Part shown: piece by piece, positions 13,642 to 27,000 of the stretch | How the letters are laid out: the number at the start of each line of letters is the position of its first letter | Position numbering within the stretch: position 1 is the first letter of the stretch | Source: Atopsyche davidsoni | Lineage: Eukaryota > Arthropoda > Insecta > Trichoptera > Hydrobiosidae | NCBI GenBank assembly: GCA_022113835.1 | Contig: JAILWY010000009.1 | Coordinates: 6,113,501 to 6,177,500, forward strand | DNA length: 64,000 nucleotides | Direction of reading: 5' to 3' | Position numbers and translations under genes: made by a program | The notes under the pieces: generated by a model | What the model was told of the DNA's origin: nothing | The model's database searches: none | What the model saw: only the letters and a program-made list of their open reading frames with translations

Positions 13642-16287
13642 CAAGGCTGCCGGTTAGCTCACCAGCGAAGCTGCAGGAAGGTTGGACTCGTGCGCCAGCA
13701 GCCAGCGCGTGTCGGTGGTAACTCCAGACAAAGATTACTTGCCATGTTGTTTATAAGCAAAGCTATCTTGTAGCCATTTTTTTTTAATAATAATTCATCT
13801 ATGTATATAATAAAATATCATTTTATACAGATACGAAATATTTCTTGTAATTTCATAGATTCGATTACTTATTTTGACAATATGCATTTTCGTACGATTT
13901 TTATTTTACATTGAGCTTAATCAGTATTTATATATACTTTTTATTCATGTTATATTTGATACTAGCCCGTTGATATGATAATTAAAAATAATAATAATAT
14001 ATACCATAATTTAATATGATACAAGCTATTTTTGTTATATGGGGTCAAAATTTTAATATGATCGATTGCAAATAAAAAAAATACTTATTAAAAAAATTCC
14101 ATTTCACGTAAGAAACTTTGTCAGTTCTCCGTATCTTTTACAGTTATAGAATTTTCTCAAATATATAAAACAAATGCTGTAAATTTAGACGATTCACAAA
14201 TATTTTAATTTAAGTAAGTCTAGTAATGTTTAATTTACGCTTTCTGAGTAAAAACAGAATACTTCTAGGCTAACAAACTATTAATTATCGTACTTCCAGT
14301 ACACGTCGCTTTATTAAACGTATCGTCTCATCATCGTATCGTCATTCATGGCGGGTAAAATTACTAATCAAAGTATAATTTATAATAAAACTTTCGTTTT
14401 TATTTTTGTATAAGATGTTTTTAAAGCTTTTTTGAACAAAATTCAAACATAATACAATATTTCCAAGCATCGCTTGAATTACGAGCCGTTTCATAGTCTC
14501 AATCGCACATTGCTAGATTATAGTCATTCAGTCTGTCAAACCGCATTTATTAAGTTTTTTAAATGTTGAAAAAAAGACGGATATGATTTATAAACCGTAC
14601 ACCTTATTATTCTCGGAAGATTGCTGAGGTTTAAAGCAACAATTTTGATTGTTTCCCGGCTAACTGTTAGTAATAATATGATTAGCTAATTGCAAACAAC
14701 TTGTTCTCAGGTGATTCACAATACGTTCCCATAAATTACCTTCAATACCAAGTTTTCCTGCGAATAAATGTAAATAGCGAAGTGCAAGTTGAAGTTATTC
14801 TTAGTGAAATTACATTTTATTGTATGAACATAAAAAATAATGAAAAGTCTGTACAGCGCTTTCCAATTGATATAATCTGGAATCTTAATGGGACGGATCA
14901 TGACGCAAGAATAAAAGCAAGATAATTTTTCTTTAGTATAACTAAAATTTGTTATTTTTTACAATGTTTTGGATATGATCACACTTAATAATTTTATGAA
15001 ACCTTATTGGATAGGTTTGATTAGATAAAGTAAGTTTCTGTAAGTGTTTTACTTGCCTACAACTGCAAAGCGGCTGCTAGCCATTGACTTGCAAATCCCG
15101 GGCTGGCGAGAGAAGTCTAGCGAAGTTGTTGAAAGACATACCTGCGGAAGATTATATGCTGTGAGTAATATGTTTTGAATAAATTATGGAGTAAATAAAC
15201 GCCTAGACTGAAGGGGTATGCAATTTGAGAGTATATGGCCAAGTACATAATAACAGATATTATTGAGGCAACACACGTCGAAAAATTTTCGTGCATTGTT
15301 ATTTTTTCTGCTTTTCATACTGGTATTTCCCCACAACATCTATCAGATTTTTTAGGATTTGATTCTTAGTCTATTACCGGTTTTTTCCACATTTTTCATA
15401 CATAATTTTAACAATGACATAAACACCTTTTAAAATGATAAAATAATGGTTTAGAAATCTTTATATATTTACATCTGTAATTTATAATTGTTTGTTCATA
15501 AATAATTTGATTAGCTAAATTAGCTACACGTTTAAGATCTCATTTGGTTTATTTTGATTTATGTTTTTGATTTTTAATCAATATTTATTAAAATACATCT
15601 GGAAGTTGACCGTGATATTTTGCCCAGTATGTGTTAAATAAACACCTCAATATGAAACAGGAGAAGTTCAATACAATCCAGCGCTCACATACATAAGTCA
15701 TGAGTGTAATTACTTGGTAGTGTTCCGAGCGTTTCTTACAGGTTGTGGTACTTGCCAATCACCCCCGACAATTACTTTATCACGACTCGGGCGGTGATGC
15801 TGCGAATGTAATTGTTTTGAACGTTCATCGTTGTAAATACATTGACTTTTATGGCTGATGTCAGCGGGTGCTCTAGAATTATAAATTATGAATATTATTC
15901 ACGTTTTGTTCTAGTGAACTGCCCGGCATACAAACAAAAATACACAAATAAAAATGTTAACATCTATCTCACAAACTCACTACACCGTCAGTTCTCTACT
16001 TTTACGTACACATGTGTATAATATGATTTATCTACATATTAATCTAATTAGTCTCTTTGTTTTTTTGTTTTATATTGCTAAGTACGTAACAATATGCTTT
16101 TTATACTTGTAAATTTACATCAGAAAGACAGCACAAGTCTAATTTAAATCTATGAAATTTTACTAACAATGTGTTATTTCAATACTCTATAAACTTCTAT
16201 ACTACATACACTAATATCGTCAAAGCTTTCGAAAATGAGTAAAGACTCGACCCGTAACTGACTTTTTAACATATTAACATATTTATA

Positions 16288-16328
16288 TTCAATACTGTAT
16301 ACAAATTAAATTTGTATACAGTATTGAA
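16288..16328. repeat. Perfect 41-bp palindrome
   Basis: Two 20-nt arms are exact reverse complements around a single central A. The left arm starts TTCAATACTG and the right arm ends CAGTATTGAA. The flanks are ordinary AT-rich DNA. It could extrude as a cruciform or be the remnant of a very small foldback element. Confidence 0.95.
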
Positions 16329-19300
16329 CCAACATCCTGAACCTCTCTAATTCAACATGAATTTCTTATTTCTGTCATTTTGTAAAAAAAACATAGTTTT
16401 ATTAAAGACCAAGATCTTAATTTGTTACCAAATAAGTCACATTAAGAAATTACTCTATTTTCAAATGAAGCGTGTGTGATGAAGAAAACATTGGTCACGT
16501 GTATGAATAACAATATTTATATTAATATGCTTCCTCAGGACTATCCGACCACAAAACCTCCCAAACGTGCACGAAATACCGACAGAAGATCATTATCATC
16601 AACGCACACGGGCCAAATTCTTTCTACAATACGGCTACAAAAAACAGCTGTCTTTATCTGATTTATAACCAAGCAACACTAGCCATAATAAATTTCACGA
16701 TTTACGTGTTTTAATATTGTTTTTCGAGAGGATGCTCGAATACGACGTTATATGCTTTAAATATATTTTATAAAATCAACTATTTTATCTTTAATCAAAA
16801 TTTTTACCTCGTATGTTTTATCGTGGTTGGGATATGTTATCTAAAATAAAATGGGTGAAGTTTTCAGGGTAGTATCTGTAGTACACTCCAATGACACTAT
16901 ATAGTATTATTAATTTTCTTTATAAGAGATGCCAAGTTAATTGGGAAAAAATGCACTTGCGCTATGTATTTATTTGTATTATTTTTAAATTAGGCTTTTG
17001 TCGATTATTTAATTATTTCAAATGCAATAAAATACGTTTTACAAACTAAACTAAAAATGATCAGGATCAATTCCAATCCAAAAGATTTTACATAAGGTAC
17101 TTAGTAACCAGAAATATTTAGAGTAAACTAATTTCTATATTATTTCATACAATATCGATATTAAAAACCGTTTAAAACATACAAACACACTAATCTCAAT
17201 AATTAGTATTATAAATATAGCGATATGAATATAATCAACATAAAACGATTTTTCATGTTATTTTTAACACGTGCTATGATTATGTGGGTACATATTTCAG
17301 ACCGTATTTATATAATGCAAACATTCATGTATTCCCAGGATCAATCCCATAAACTTCATCAAAAAAGCATGATCATCAACACGTCAATAATTTCAATAAC
17401 CGAAGTGCGCTTCATTTCTGTCCGGGAATGCTTGTCTTTGTGAGGCGCGCCGCAAAAAACACATTTCTTTCTTATGCGAAGTGGTTGACCCCAGCAGACG
17501 CGGAACCGATGAATATTCGTTACAATAAAAAATTGTCCAAAAAAATTTCAGATCGTCTTCATCTCAAACATAAAAACCACTTAACCCTTCGACGGCTTTG
17601 AGTATAAACATTTTATGTCAAAGTACCATAAATTACCTTGAATTCACTATTAAATGAATTAAAACCAATTTTTAATTAAAGTAAAAAGATTTCTGTAATT
17701 TTTTATAATTATTATTGCATAAAGATTTAGTAGATTTATTTATTCTATGTTATGCACATTCTTGTATTTTTGGTTGCGGAATATATCTTAGGATTGGGAT
17801 ACGTTTTTCTGTTGATAGTTCATAAATCATAGTTTCACTTATTCATGATAGTAATGAAACTTAACTGTTATGATTAAAAAAATATTGTCATCATACGAAT
17901 TCCCAAAATATGTAAATGATGAGAATTATTTAAAAAAATTATTGAAAAATTTATTTTTAGTCTCAATTTACCAATGCAGTGAAATGCAACAAACGTTACA
18001 AACCATACAATATGCGCTTTGCGGTTTGTTTGGTAATCATAACATTATAAATGTCTTTATTTATGCTCAATTTATTTTAATTAGTAATATAATTTAATTG
18101 TACGTTTTACAATACGAAGAGGTTAAACCTCCATAATCGGTAATCACGGGTTAAAAATAAGAAGTCTTTAGCCTGTGGAACGGTGGGATAACAAAAAAAT
18201 ATACTTGTATACGATGTGAATAATATTTATAATATGTCAATCTAAAATATAGTAATAATTATATATTAAAAAAGGTATAAAAATTTTACAAAATTTAACT
18301 TTTTGTATTCGCCTTTAATGCCCGACAATAATTCAATATTAACTTTTTTACTATATCTTTTGTTAAAATAATTTACTTTCGCTTTTCTTACAACCATGTA
18401 AAATTAATAAAAACGGCCAAGATACTAAAGAATCAAGGAAAATTAAGAGTATATTTGCTTACTACTAGTAATATCTAGATACCTCTTATCAAAGTTACAG
18501 ATCAAACAATCAAACTGTCGTTATTCAAAAATAACATACATAATTTTATTTGTGTAGTTTTATTTGAACGTATTTAGATATAATTGCATAACCTGTTTCT
18601 CAAATACACGTTTTAAATTGATTGTATTACAAATAAATATTCTATCATATCTGTTGGATTGTTTTTAATAAAATATTTTTATTTACCAAGCTTTTACTTG
18701 GGTTTAACTATATTTAAACTTATTTATATTAAAAAAATTCTAAGGTTGGATGACATTAAGACAGTCAATGCCTAAACCAAAAAATACCCGTCTAATTAAT
18801 TGACCAGACGCACTTAAAAGTTATGCTCGACCCAATTAATCCAGCATTAAAGCTGAGTTAATTCTGGTTTAGGTAATCTTCGTGTTAGTTATAAATATAT
18901 AAAATCACACATAAAAACGACAGCCAGAAATAATCGGTAATAACACACATTAAAAGCACAATAAAACTTTTAATGCATACACAAATTAAATCAAAAATAT
19001 TTTTACCAAGGGTATTAAACCGACTAATTAATCGAAATTTTTAATAAGAATTCAAATTGATTTAAATCTTATACACTTACTCACCATAAAACTATTAATA
19101 ATATCGTTATGATACTTTTAAATTGAAATTGCTCGGCAAATTGTACGTAAATAAATACATAAATTTCAATTTATGTCTGCAGTTCGACCTTGGTGTGTTT
19201 TGATAACTTAATATACGAGAGTTTTTCGTGACTTATGAATCCACTAATGAAGGCTGCATAATATTCATTCTTTGTCACAAATAAGGTTTAATGATGAAGA

Positions 19301-21015
19301 TATTATACTCTCCAGGGTCGCTCATTTGCTCAAGGACCTTCACGTCGAAGAAACTCGCATGGAATTTATAATTTCAGTTTAACATGAAAGAAGCTTGTCA
19401 TATTTTTATCACTGGTGAATTCACACTAGAGATGTCTTTCATATTAGTTCATGCAGTTATTTGTAATGACTTTTTTATAACTCAAGTTTGTTTTATAATC
19501 AGCCTAATAAAATAAAAAAATAGCTACGCAGTCTAATGGCTAAGCATAGCTCCATATAAGCATGTAATCCCTTGTTGAAGTCAATGAAATACTAATAAAG
19601 AAAAATCAATTAAGAACCTATCAATTTTAATTAGGATTCCAAATGAATAAAATACAGAAGGGATAATTATTGTATGTTCAAAATGGCGAATACCCTTTGT
19701 GTCAATAATATCAGGCACTACCGTGGCACATCAATGCATTGAAGACCATAAGTATTTTATTACTTACCGACTCGCCTAACAAATGTCGCAGGTTACCACA
19801 AGCATGCTTTCAAGTATGTGAAGGTCGTATATCATCGGTGGACAAAAAATAGCAAATTTATAAAATACTAAAATTTTATAACATTAACAATAAACAACGA
19901 AAATGCACCAATAAATGTGAACACCAATACAAAAAAAAACAGATATCAATTATTCACTTTTCATGTACAATATATAAAAATAATTAACTTTAGAACTTTT
20001 CGTCTTTAAAATCGGACACTCTTCAAATTTTCATTTTTCTCATTACACTAGTGAATCTGAATTAACGAATAGCGTTAAGTTTACTTATATTCAATTGTTT
20101 TATAATATATTCTTCATTATTTTTATATGTTCCATTTACTTTTCTTTACTTCATATTATGAAATATGCATTCACATGTAGTATATTTTTTATTGTGCTGA
20201 GATGCCTATTTATAAGTCTATTTATTATAAATAACTGATAAATAAAAGGTACCGTTATCATTTTCGTACTTCATAAAAAAATAATTTCAAACACTGCAAT
20301 ACAATTGAATTCATATATCTTATTCAATGGTAATGATATCGATCCGCTGACAGATGTGGCATTTTTCACTTTTTGCAAAACGATTGTTCAAACCTTTAAA
20401 AGTGCACAACAAAAAAAATTACTACCTAAACAGAATTTATTTAAGATAATATTTTACTTTCGATGACAAGGAGGACATAATATTGCGATACGTTCATAAA
20501 ATGAGTAATTACAAAACGAACTCACGAGAACGTACGACGACCTCTTATTATAGATTACAATCTTCATGGAGTGAGCTTAAATTCATTTCTAAACGCTGCT
20601 GTCAAAATCTTCAATCAATCTTATTTACACCTGTTTATCATGCTGTGGTGTTTCTCTTGGATTTACATGCTATAGGTAGTTAGATTTTTTTTATAAATCT
20701 AGGTACTCTATTAACATATAACGCTAATCATGCTCTATATAGCCATTACATAGATTTAACTGGTAAATCTACAAAAAACGTGTTCGTTAATCCATATAAG
20801 GTTACCGACCTTCAATGTGTATACCGAACATTTGATCCAACGTATTCAATCATAAATAATACTTTTGTTTATAAGTGGCTGAATTCAGATCGCATTTATA
20901 CCGAAACATCTTAAAATTTATTGCAAAATCTTCAAAGGATATATTATTGATTTTTTGTGAAGACCGTCTCACAGGAAGTACGATTTTGCCTATACAGGTT
21001 TTATTGATTGATAAT

Positions 21016-21088
21016 GATTATATTGCATAATTGGTAATGCACCTGCCACGAAAGCGAGGGGATGTGGGTTCGAATCCCACACAAATCA
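21016..21088 (+). pseudogene. tRNA-like relic or tRNA-derived SINE head
   Basis: The 73-nt segment has tRNA spacing. The D arm is GCAT/ATGC with loop AATTGGTA, there is a 5-nt variable loop, and the T arm is perfect (GTGGG, loop TTCGAAT, CCCAC), giving a strong Pol III B box. The acceptor stem pairs in only four of seven positions. The anticodon stem has a mismatch, and position 33 is A instead of the invariant U with a nominal CGA anticodon. It is therefore not a working tRNA. A tRNA pseudogene or the 5' head of a SINE fits best. Confidence 0.6.
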
Positions 21089-24000
21089 CGATGATATTTT
21101 TCTGAGAGTTTCTTTAATCATTTTTCAATATTTGAAAAAATGTACTTAATCATTATCTTCAAAGGAAGTTTGAATATCTATTCACACGGCCAATAAAATA
21201 TAATGACTGTGATCACAAATCTAAAACCATTCCACGTTTACACACCTACACGGGTAAATGGACGTGTATTTATTCGCACTTCAGCGTTCGCAAAGTTGTT
21301 CACCCAGAGACACAATTCCCTTGGCGTTCGCGTGAGAGCCTCTCCGGGGCGACCCAGTCCGCCCAGTCCGCCCACGCCGCCCCCGCCCTGGCCGGACTTA
21401 TTGTCTCATCCACCAGCTTGGGCGGCCAGCTAGTCCAGTGGGTCTGTGGGACAAACTTCATGGCGAACACCGCCGCAGAGAATATGCATTTTCTTGTCGC
21501 TACTGGAATGCGCTCAGCAACACTGCGAACTGTTAATGTCATCCGGTTGGTAAGCGGAGCTCGATTTGTGTGTTTATAAATAAATAAGTATTTCTACTTC
21601 TTATTATTATAATCGTATTTGTAAATCTGTAGTAAGGTTTTCTCAATAAATAACACGCTGTTTCAGCACGTAGGCAATGTAATTATAGATTGTATCAAAC
21701 GGCTAGATTTTCATTTAAGTGAAAGAATAACATATACTATATGTAAGATCTTAAATATAACTTACACATGACTAAATAAACTTTTTACTATAAATTTTTT
21801 TTTTTTTTTAATATAAAAACAAATAATACAATTATTGTGACAAACAATTTACACAAGTGACTCTTAGAAAAAAAAATCGAATGGTTTATTTTTTTTTACT
21901 TTTTTTTAAATGTATAAACCTGTTATAGAATAGATAATAACAAGCATTATTAAACACTATATAAATACTATAAAAAAATGTTTTGAATTAAGGCGTATAT
22001 ACCGCTATGTTTATTCTAGTTTTGACTAGATTTTGAACTTTGTCGCCTCATAAATATTAACATATTATAATTATAATAATCAAAATATTGTCAAAGCTAC
22101 CGTTAATAATAAATGAGGTTCTTATATAAGGCAATCGTTAGATTAAATGAATCAGAATCGAGAGAGAACCAGTCGAACCGCACATCTCAGAAATAGCTGT
22201 TTATTTTTGTTTAATTATTGATCGATAATTAACATAGTGAAACGTCTCAGATAATACTATATTTTGTAACATAAAATACAGTTAAGTCGGATTACAAATA
22301 AATACGTAAGGAATAATATTCGTTTGGTGTTTTCTTTGCTGAACATTTATTATAAATAATTAATTTTATTATTTAAAAAAAATTATCTGCTTTTAAAAAC
22401 TTATCACTAAAAACGTGTATGACAGTCTCTTATTAGCCAATAAATTGATTCCGATTTATAATCATTTTTGATTTTCAATCATTTTAACTAACTAAACACA
22501 ATAATTGTACTATAAATAAATAAATATTTTTAGTAAGTTTATTTGGAATCATCAAATGTTTTATTTAAAAAATAACATGAGGCTTTAGCGCTAGATGCAT
22601 GATCCCATGAGCTTTTTTGGAAAAATCTAGTTGCTCGAGCTTCATTATTGTAATATACAATAGTTATTATGTGAGAAATCACTTGCTTTATTAACGGTAA
22701 ACCCTTTAAATTTTAAGAATATAAACATTATATAAATAATTGTAATTTTTTGATGATCGAATGAATAAATCAAATACGTTATTTCAAGTCGTGCATCTCT
22801 ATTATGTTCATTGGCCTGATTTATTGAGTGAGGATAAAAACTAAAAAGATTTCGTCTTAACCTCATTCTCATACGAAACCACCTTTTTCTAGGAAGGCAC
22901 CAACCTAACAGTAAACAAGTTTATTCGATGAATACTACTTTATTAGCTCCCAAACGATTATTTTCCTCTTAAATCAGTACTACTGAGAGAATTATTTATT
23001 ATTCTAGGTTTCAAATTAATTACCCTGCCCATCGTTTACCGGTTTAAATCGATAACTAGTATTGTTTAGATATTATATATTTTAAACATTTGTTATATAA
23101 TTAAGGGTCTTGGTCCCATACTCGAGTTTTTTTGATCATTTTCTGGTCCGTTTTGCGAAAAATCGACTGCACCAATCAAAAAAATTAAATGCAAAAAATT
23201 AGATACATCCCTTTTTCCGAACAGAATATTTTCATTTCTTGTAAATTTACTTTTAATATGACAAATATGTGTTTTTCCGATTGAAGTGTAGGAATTTGGA
23301 GATTCGTCATGTCCCTGTTCTAAGAGTCCTAAACATTTAAAATTATTTTTTTCAATTGGAATTAAAAGATTCAATATAAACCCCTGTGCGATTTATTTTA
23401 AAAATTAAAATCTTTAACAAACTTTGGTTTTGAAAAGTCGTAATTTTATCCAATTTTTCAACATCTTCAAGATTTTATTTTACCCTGAAAATGGATGGTA
23501 ATTAAATTTAAAAAAATAGATAAATATAATTAATAGTTTTTTCAATACTTATGTGAAAAGGAAAAATTATGTGACAATTAAATGACACGATTTCGCCAGG
23601 TAAAACGGTCCTTTTCATAGACGGGGGATGGACACCAAGCAAGGTTAGGTAGCAAGACCCTGAATCTAATAAATAGTTTTTATCACAATTATGAAAAATG
23701 CTATTTATTTTTATTGTTTATACATGAACTGAAGTTCTTGGTGAACAAAATAAGAATATGATTTTTTTACTGGAATGCACAAATATAATACAGGTATTTT
23801 AACCATTGTGTTATATTTTTAAATAAGTGATTATTGAGTGTCACACCCGAATGAATATATTTTACGTATTACATCATTCAAGTGTTCTGAACTAGTATGA
23901 TTATCATGCGCGAAAATTACTTGTTGATCCATCTTTTAGAACATTTCACTCATCGGCAAGGATGCGGCGTCCTAAAAGGGCATTTGGCGTAAAACCAGAC

Positions 24001-27000
24001 CGATGTGTGGTCCGAGGCATTGGCGAGTGCCCCCACGTCCGCGGCTCTGGCCAGCCAGACGGGCATTATCATTTCCAAATGCCAAGGATCGGGCCGCGGA
24101 GTGCAGCCGGAGTCGCCGGCGGTACCGTAAGCGCGTCCTTGACCGCCGGTGGCCCACTTCGGCGGCATTTTTTTTATTTTTTCACGTACCGGTTTTAATC
24201 CGAGAGATCTCCTTCTCCTTGCTGTGGGCGGCCGCGGCAAAAACTCTTCCCGGTGAAAGAATTTCGGCTCGCCGTTTACTGTTAGTGGGCGCGAGCGACG
24301 CTTTTCGGGGAGCGGAGCTCTTCGTGGGCTGCTTACGATTGCGCATTTCCGCAAACGGATTTTTGTTGGAAATTTATTAAATTGTAATATTCTCTAGTAA
24401 ACCTTTTGACACATTTGATGCATACAGATTCAGCAAAGTTTATTTTATAGGAATGAGGACAGTAATCACATTTTAACAATGATTACGAAAACTAATTTGT
24501 CTTAAGCTCAGATTGATATTTTTTAAGCTAATTATACGAATCAAATGTCTTTTTCTTGATTTATTTTTATAAAAATAACTGCACTTTTAAAACACCCTAA
24601 TACTATAATTTCATTGTTTATATCCTAAAACACAGTTTAATGTGTATTATCATCATCATTGAATGTATCATTGAAAAAATATCACATTGATTAACTTATT
24701 GTATGTCGATAAAAAAATCCTTATTGAAACTAAAGACAAACAAGATAATTTAGCATTGAGATACTATTAAATATATTGCAAAATACTATTATAAAGATAT
24801 TAAATTTAAATAGGTTAAGCGCTAAATTAATTTTACCCTGACGTATTTATAAGAAGCGATGGCGGTTGGTGTTTTAAATTAATTTAATGGTGCTTTTAAT
24901 GTATATATTACTATTTACAGTTACAGGTTATTTAATATTATTCAAAGATCTGGATCTAAATTTATATTGCATCACATCCAAAATCCCATAGGAATCTTAT
25001 CTGCAAATGAGACAAGTAAACTAATTGAGATTAAACATATATATTATTATTGATATCAAAGTAAATTTGTATTAAAAAATAAGTGTATACATTCAATGTA
25101 AAAAAATATAATATTATATAGCATGTAATGGTTATTGTATGGTTTTTTATATGTAGAATATTTAAATGCAAACGGCTATCTAATGAGCAGCTTTTAAAGA
25201 ATCTGTCCTCATTTAATATTCTGAGGAATTCCATGCTTCTTTCAAGCCAATGAACTTTTAATATTTATTCAATTCCTTTATGGATTACACGTTTTCTCGT
25301 GAACTTGATACGATAAAGAAAAAGGCATTCACGATGATTTTTAGCTGTTTATTTATTTAATAAATTAAACTTTAAATATAAAACGAATGAAATGAAATGA
25401 ATTGCATTTTGCAGACAACTGCATTTTAAGTTCTCTAAACATAATTTTTACAGTATTCTGATTGTTTAAAATGTTTGGTTAATTTAAATATCTTTGAATA
25501 TGAATCTCCTTTATGATATGCAATCTTTGCGTTCTTATCTTTTTAAGGTTTTGCTGATTAAATGATCTGGGTAATGTTTAATTGTGTTGAAGGTTTGTTA
25601 TTTGCCGGGGAAAATGTCAGAATACCTTGAGGCTTCTTTAAATCCATCCGTTATGACAGGAAGTTTTTACATTCCTACATTTCTGGTCAGAATCGAACCT
25701 CCGTTTCAAATAGACAGAAGGCCGTGACTTTGGTCATGGAGATGAGCCTGTAAAACTGTTCATAAATCATGTTTTATGTTTCTTACATTAAATTTTAGTT
25801 GCAATAAATATTTTATGTACAACCGTTATATTGATTATTGTTTGATCTCTAGCTTACTAATAGATTGCAAAAAAGATAATCGTACTACATCGCTGAAAAT
25901 GATATTTTATTATAAATAGAAGAAAATTAATGTTAAAAATGCAATATATTTATATCATTCTACAAAATAGCTTTTAAATATTTGGTTTCATAATAATTAT
26001 ATTTGAAATCAAGATTTTTTAAGCCTTAATTTAACAGTCATCACACTGTAATAACCTTATCTATGTAAATAACATTTGTTTGCGATAACACCTCGTTTAT
26101 TTAACACAATAGAGATATTGCATAAGTTCAACAACCCATCTTTTGTACATTTACAAACTAATATATTTCCAAAAAACATAATGTAAAATCTTAAAAATTA
26201 TGCATAAGAATCCCGTTAATAACATTACGTAATTATTACCCATTCGATTCATGTTTTATTCAAATCGATGCGCATCTCTCTCCGGAAAAGGCAACAATCC
26301 AAGAGTGGCCGACAGCCGCGCGCTTATGTCCGGGGCGCAGGGTCTGGCCAGCATCACACTTTATTACTCCAGGGGGTTGAACTCGAATAAAACTGAATTG
26401 CAGCTTGTTGAAAAAGAAAAATAGTCAGAAAAAATATTAACATTATTAACACAGGCATGTTGGTACAGTTGACAAACATTTTAATTATAAAATCAATGCA
26501 AATTATTAACATATTTAATTAAAAAAAGAATAATTTCAACATGTTGCAGTTTTTTAAATGTTATCTTTTTGTGTAACACAGATGTTTATTTTTTTATAAG
26601 TATTGAATAGTATTTTTACATATTTATAAAAATAGTCGTATTACCGAAATTTTCACATATTTCACAGTCGTTTTTCTTGCAAAATGTAACTTTCAATTTT
26701 AATTCTTATTTTTTTTTAATTGAACAGTGTTTTTTTTTTAAGAACGTTCAATATTAATCTTATGATTGTAATATTTACGTAAAACAGTTTTCAGACCATT
26801 TTTAGATACTAGCGAATTAAAAAAACCTATGTTTTATAATAAACAAAATTGATATTAATAACATACTTAAGTATATTTTTATCCTCATTTTCAAATAATT
26901 CTCTCAGCACTGCGAGCAGGTGCTGAAGACCCGGGAGTGTCGCGTTCTGTCTTTCTAATCATGAACGAGAAATCTTTTCGCCTTGTACCTTTCGGACCAA

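Larger units (their letters stand above)
7395..21015. other. Gene-free AT-rich stretch with GC islets
   Basis: I see no supported gene. GC-rich islets lie at about 8440-8740, 9330-9560, 11,940-12,190 and 13,580-13,725. The 9330-9560 islet contains a TATGGCTCGGAGACA string that would encode YGSET, a motif common near the C-terminus of some insect LINE reverse transcriptases, but the frame breaks after 21 codons, so at most it is a degraded relic. The 13.6 kb islet holds a full CRE site and a splice-bounded segment (see findings). The remainder is low-complexity AT-rich DNA. Confidence 0.45.

Noticed and set aside
21300..21542. 80-codon minus-strand and 76-codon plus-strand open frames in the 21.3 kb GC islet
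   Set aside because: Both strands are open at once, no splice borders or start context fit, and composition explains the frames.
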